64,000 bases of DNA from Bradyrhizobium liaoningense. GTDB lineage: Bacteria > Pseudomonadota > Alphaproteobacteria > Rhizobiales > Xanthobacteraceae. The notes beneath the pieces are model-generated. The model made no database searches. It was not told where the DNA came from and saw nothing but the letters and a program-made list of their open reading frames with translations. A program made the translations under genes and the position numbers. Positions 62,819-64,000 of this stretch are shown here, one piece after another (the stretch's first letter is position 1; the number at the start of each line of letters is the position of its first letter). Location: NCBI RefSeq assembly GCF_018130825.1, contig NZ_JAFCJS010000005.1, positions 310,001-374,000 on the forward strand, read 5' to 3'.

Positions 62819-62921
62819 GGCAGCCTCCTGGTTGCCTTACTTGAGTCAAATCCCAACCCCTCTAATAACGCAACATTGGAACACCAGGACTGAAGACCCG
62901 GTAAGCAAACGTGCCTAACCA

Positions 62922-62947
62922 CGCGACGATACCGTCGCGCGGTTTTT
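62922..62947 (+). terminator. Hairpin with a plus-strand T run
   Basis: Stem CGCGACG / CGTCGCG with an ATAC loop, then CGG and TTTTT, so it would end plus-strand transcription. No plus-strand gene lies directly upstream. On the minus strand, after the flgN-like stop, the tail is only weakly U-rich. It may act on read-through from the flaF side. Confidence 0.4.
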
Positions 62948-62977
62948 CGTAAAATTGTCGCTTGTCTTCGACTGCGC

Positions 62978-63475
62978 TCAGAGCGAGCGGCTGACCGCGA
63001 GCGGCGTGATGTGGCGCGGGCCGGGAGCAGCGCGACGCCCGGCGGCGGTATAGGTGTTCGGTACGTTGCGCTTCTGGATCTCGGCATTGACGCCGCGCAC
63101 GACGCTCTCGGAGACCGCATGCGCGGTTGCGAGCACCGTGAGATTGACCTGGAGCATCGCGCGGAACGCATCGTGGTGGCGATGCAGCGTCGAGAGCAAT
63201 TCGGGCGCGGATTTCGCGAGCTGGGCCTGGTTCGCCTTCAGCTGGCTGACGGCGCCGACATAGTTGCGCGACAGCTCCTGCTTCCTGCTCTCGAGAGTCA
63301 TCGCCTCGCGCACCTTTCCGGCCCGCACCAGCTCGGTCTCGCGCTCGATCAGGCCGAGCAGGGCGCTCATGGCGTCCATCAGGTCTTCGGCGAGCTTGCG
63401 CGCCTCGGCGCTGCCGGGCGCGGTGTTCGGGCGCTGCGCTTGCATCGGCTGACGTGAGGCGTTGAACTGGTTCAT
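62978..63475 (-). CDS. FlgN-like flagellar chaperone
   Basis: 165 residues from the ATG at 63475. The helical core (ARKLAEDLMDAMSALLGLIERE, KVREAMTLESRKQELSRNYVG, HRHHDAFRAMLQVNLTVLAT) resembles FlgN-type chaperones that deliver FlgK and FlgL to the export gate. The C terminus is a basic, probably flexible tail. It is 11 bp downstream of the FlgJ-like gene. The FlgN assignment is based on helix pattern and context, so moderate. Confidence 0.6.
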   Translation of the reverse strand: MNQFNASRQPMQAQRPNTAPGSAEARKLAEDLMDAMSALLGLIERETELVRAGKVREAMTLESRKQELSRNYVGAVSQLKANQAQLAKSAPELLSTLHRHHDAFRAMLQVNLTVLATAHAVSESVVRGVNAEIQKRNVPNTYTAAGRRAAPGPRHITPLAVSRSL

Positions 63476-63486
63476 CTCGTTGGACC

Positions 63487-63861
63487 TTATGCCGTACGAA
63501 GCGTGGTTTTCGCCTGCTGGATGATGAGGGTGCGATAGACGTCGCGGGCGACACCGACGCCGCCGGCATTGGCGAAGTTCTTGGAATATTGCTCGGTCAG
63601 CATCGAACGCCACACGCCGGTTCCGGGCGTGCTGCCGAACGGGCCATCGCCCTTCAGGCCCGAGGTCATCTGCGAGAACATGCTGTTGAGGAACATCGCC
63701 TCGAAATCGGTGGCGGTCTTCTGCGCCTTGGCCTGTTGCTGCGGCGCGACCTTTTGCAGGGCGGCCGCGAGCTCGAAATCGGGGCGGCCGTTGCGGCTCT
63801 CGACCGAGAACGCCGGGGCGTACGTCGTGAGGTGCGGGGTATTGATCGTGCTCGTCTGCAT
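63487..63861 (-). CDS. flgJ: Rod-binding protein, FlgJ N-terminal domain only
   Basis: 124 residues from the ATG at 63861, which overlaps the flgI stop by one base (TGATG) and so is well supported. The rod-binding domain shows TATDFEAMFLNSMFSQMTSGL and YSKNFANAGGVGVARDV. The C-terminal muramidase domain of enterobacterial FlgJ is absent, as usual in alphaproteobacteria. It acts in rod assembly in the periplasm. Confidence 0.85.
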   Translation of the reverse strand: MQTSTINTPHLTTYAPAFSVESRNGRPDFELAAALQKVAPQQQAKAQKTATDFEAMFLNSMFSQMTSGLKGDGPFGSTPGTGVWRSMLTEQYSKNFANAGGVGVARDVYRTLIIQQAKTTLRTA

Positions 63862-64000
63862 CACATCACCTCGATGTCGGCTTCGATCGCACCGGCGGCC
63901 TTGATCGCCTGGAGGATGCTGATCATGTCGCGGGGGCCGATGCCGAGGCCGTTGAGGCCGTCGACGAGCTGCTGGAGCGAGACGCCGTTCTTGACGAGGG
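63861..64000 (-). CDS. flgI: Flagellar P-ring protein FlgI, C-terminal end only
   Basis: The minus-strand frame is open to the right window edge and ends at 63861. The visible 45 residues (LVKNGVSLQQLVDGLNGLG, IGPRDMISILQAIKAAGAI) are the conserved C terminus of FlgI. The remainder lies outside the window. It overlaps the FlgJ-like gene, showing a flgI-flgJ-flgN order. Confidence 0.9.
   Translation of the reverse strand, partial: LVKNGVSLQQLVDGLNGLGIGPRDMISILQAIKAAGAIEADIEVM

Noticed and set aside
1..64000. tRNA, rRNA, CRISPR, insertion sequence or phage genes
   Set aside because: No cloverleaf-like sequence, spaced direct-repeat array, transposase or phage structural gene was recognised in the window.

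Overview
The window is high-GC alphaproteobacterial DNA, most likely chromosome from Bradyrhizobium or a close relative. The signs are flagellar regulators FlbT and FlaF, CtrA-type boxes (TTAA-N7-TTAA(C)), a sigma54 flagellar promoter, an EcfG-type stress promoter (GGAAC-N16-CGTT), a giant apolipoprotein-like polar-growth protein of the Hyphomicrobiales type, and several families of short palindromic intergenic repeats. No rRNA, tRNA, CRISPR array, insertion sequence or prophage was seen.

Layout. 1-3.3 kb: 3' part of a transporter-fused hybrid histidine kinase and its LuxR-type regulator (CrbS/CrbR-like), ending at a terminator shared with the next, convergent gene. 3.4-9.2 kb: a 1927-residue membrane-anchored coiled-coil protein with 44- and 22-residue repeats (GPR/RgsE-like), divergent from a stand-alone HPt protein across CtrA-like sites. 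10-12.9 kb: 2Fe-2S ferredoxin, acyl-CoA thioesterase, ferredoxin-NADP reductase and an exported DUF2147 protein. 13-21.9 kb: envelope and signalling genes, including a TonB-dependent siderophore receptor and a two-component system divergent from a MipA/OmpV-type outer membrane protein. 21.9-29.8 kb: a complete D-glucarate/galactarate catabolic cluster (GarD, ketoglutarate semialdehyde dehydrogenase, GudD, KdgD, LysR regulator, MFS transporter) feeding 2-oxoglutarate. 30-45.5 kb: mixed housekeeping and stress genes (SGNH hydrolase, flippase-like membrane protein, YciF-type ferritin-like protein, drug exporter, MHYT-GGDEF-EAL protein, MocR regulator, DUF1127 protein, universal stress protein, SixA, FAD oxidoreductase, MsrB), with a repeat-rich island at 41.3-42.3 kb holding a frameshifted small gene. 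45.7-64 kb: a flagellar filament/hook cluster: flgE, flgK, flgL, flbT, two flagellin genes, flaF, a FlaG-like gene, a FlgN-like gene, a rod-binding FlgJ-like gene and the end of flgI.

The most unusual part is 51.9-57.1 kb. Inside the flagellar cluster, directly behind a perfect CtrA box, sits a tight four-gene plus-strand run: a GT-A-like glycosyltransferase, a divergent fold-type-I PLP enzyme, an ATP-grasp ligase and a group II PLP decarboxylase (the last two overlap by ATGA). This looks like an uncharacterised biosynthetic cassette tied to the flagellar/cell-cycle programme, perhaps for modifying the filament or making a small amide. The product is unknown; the pathway is inference. A second theme is that FlgE, FlgL and both flagellins carry versions of the same surface-type insert (Flagellin_IN-like), which suggests domain exchange between axial proteins.
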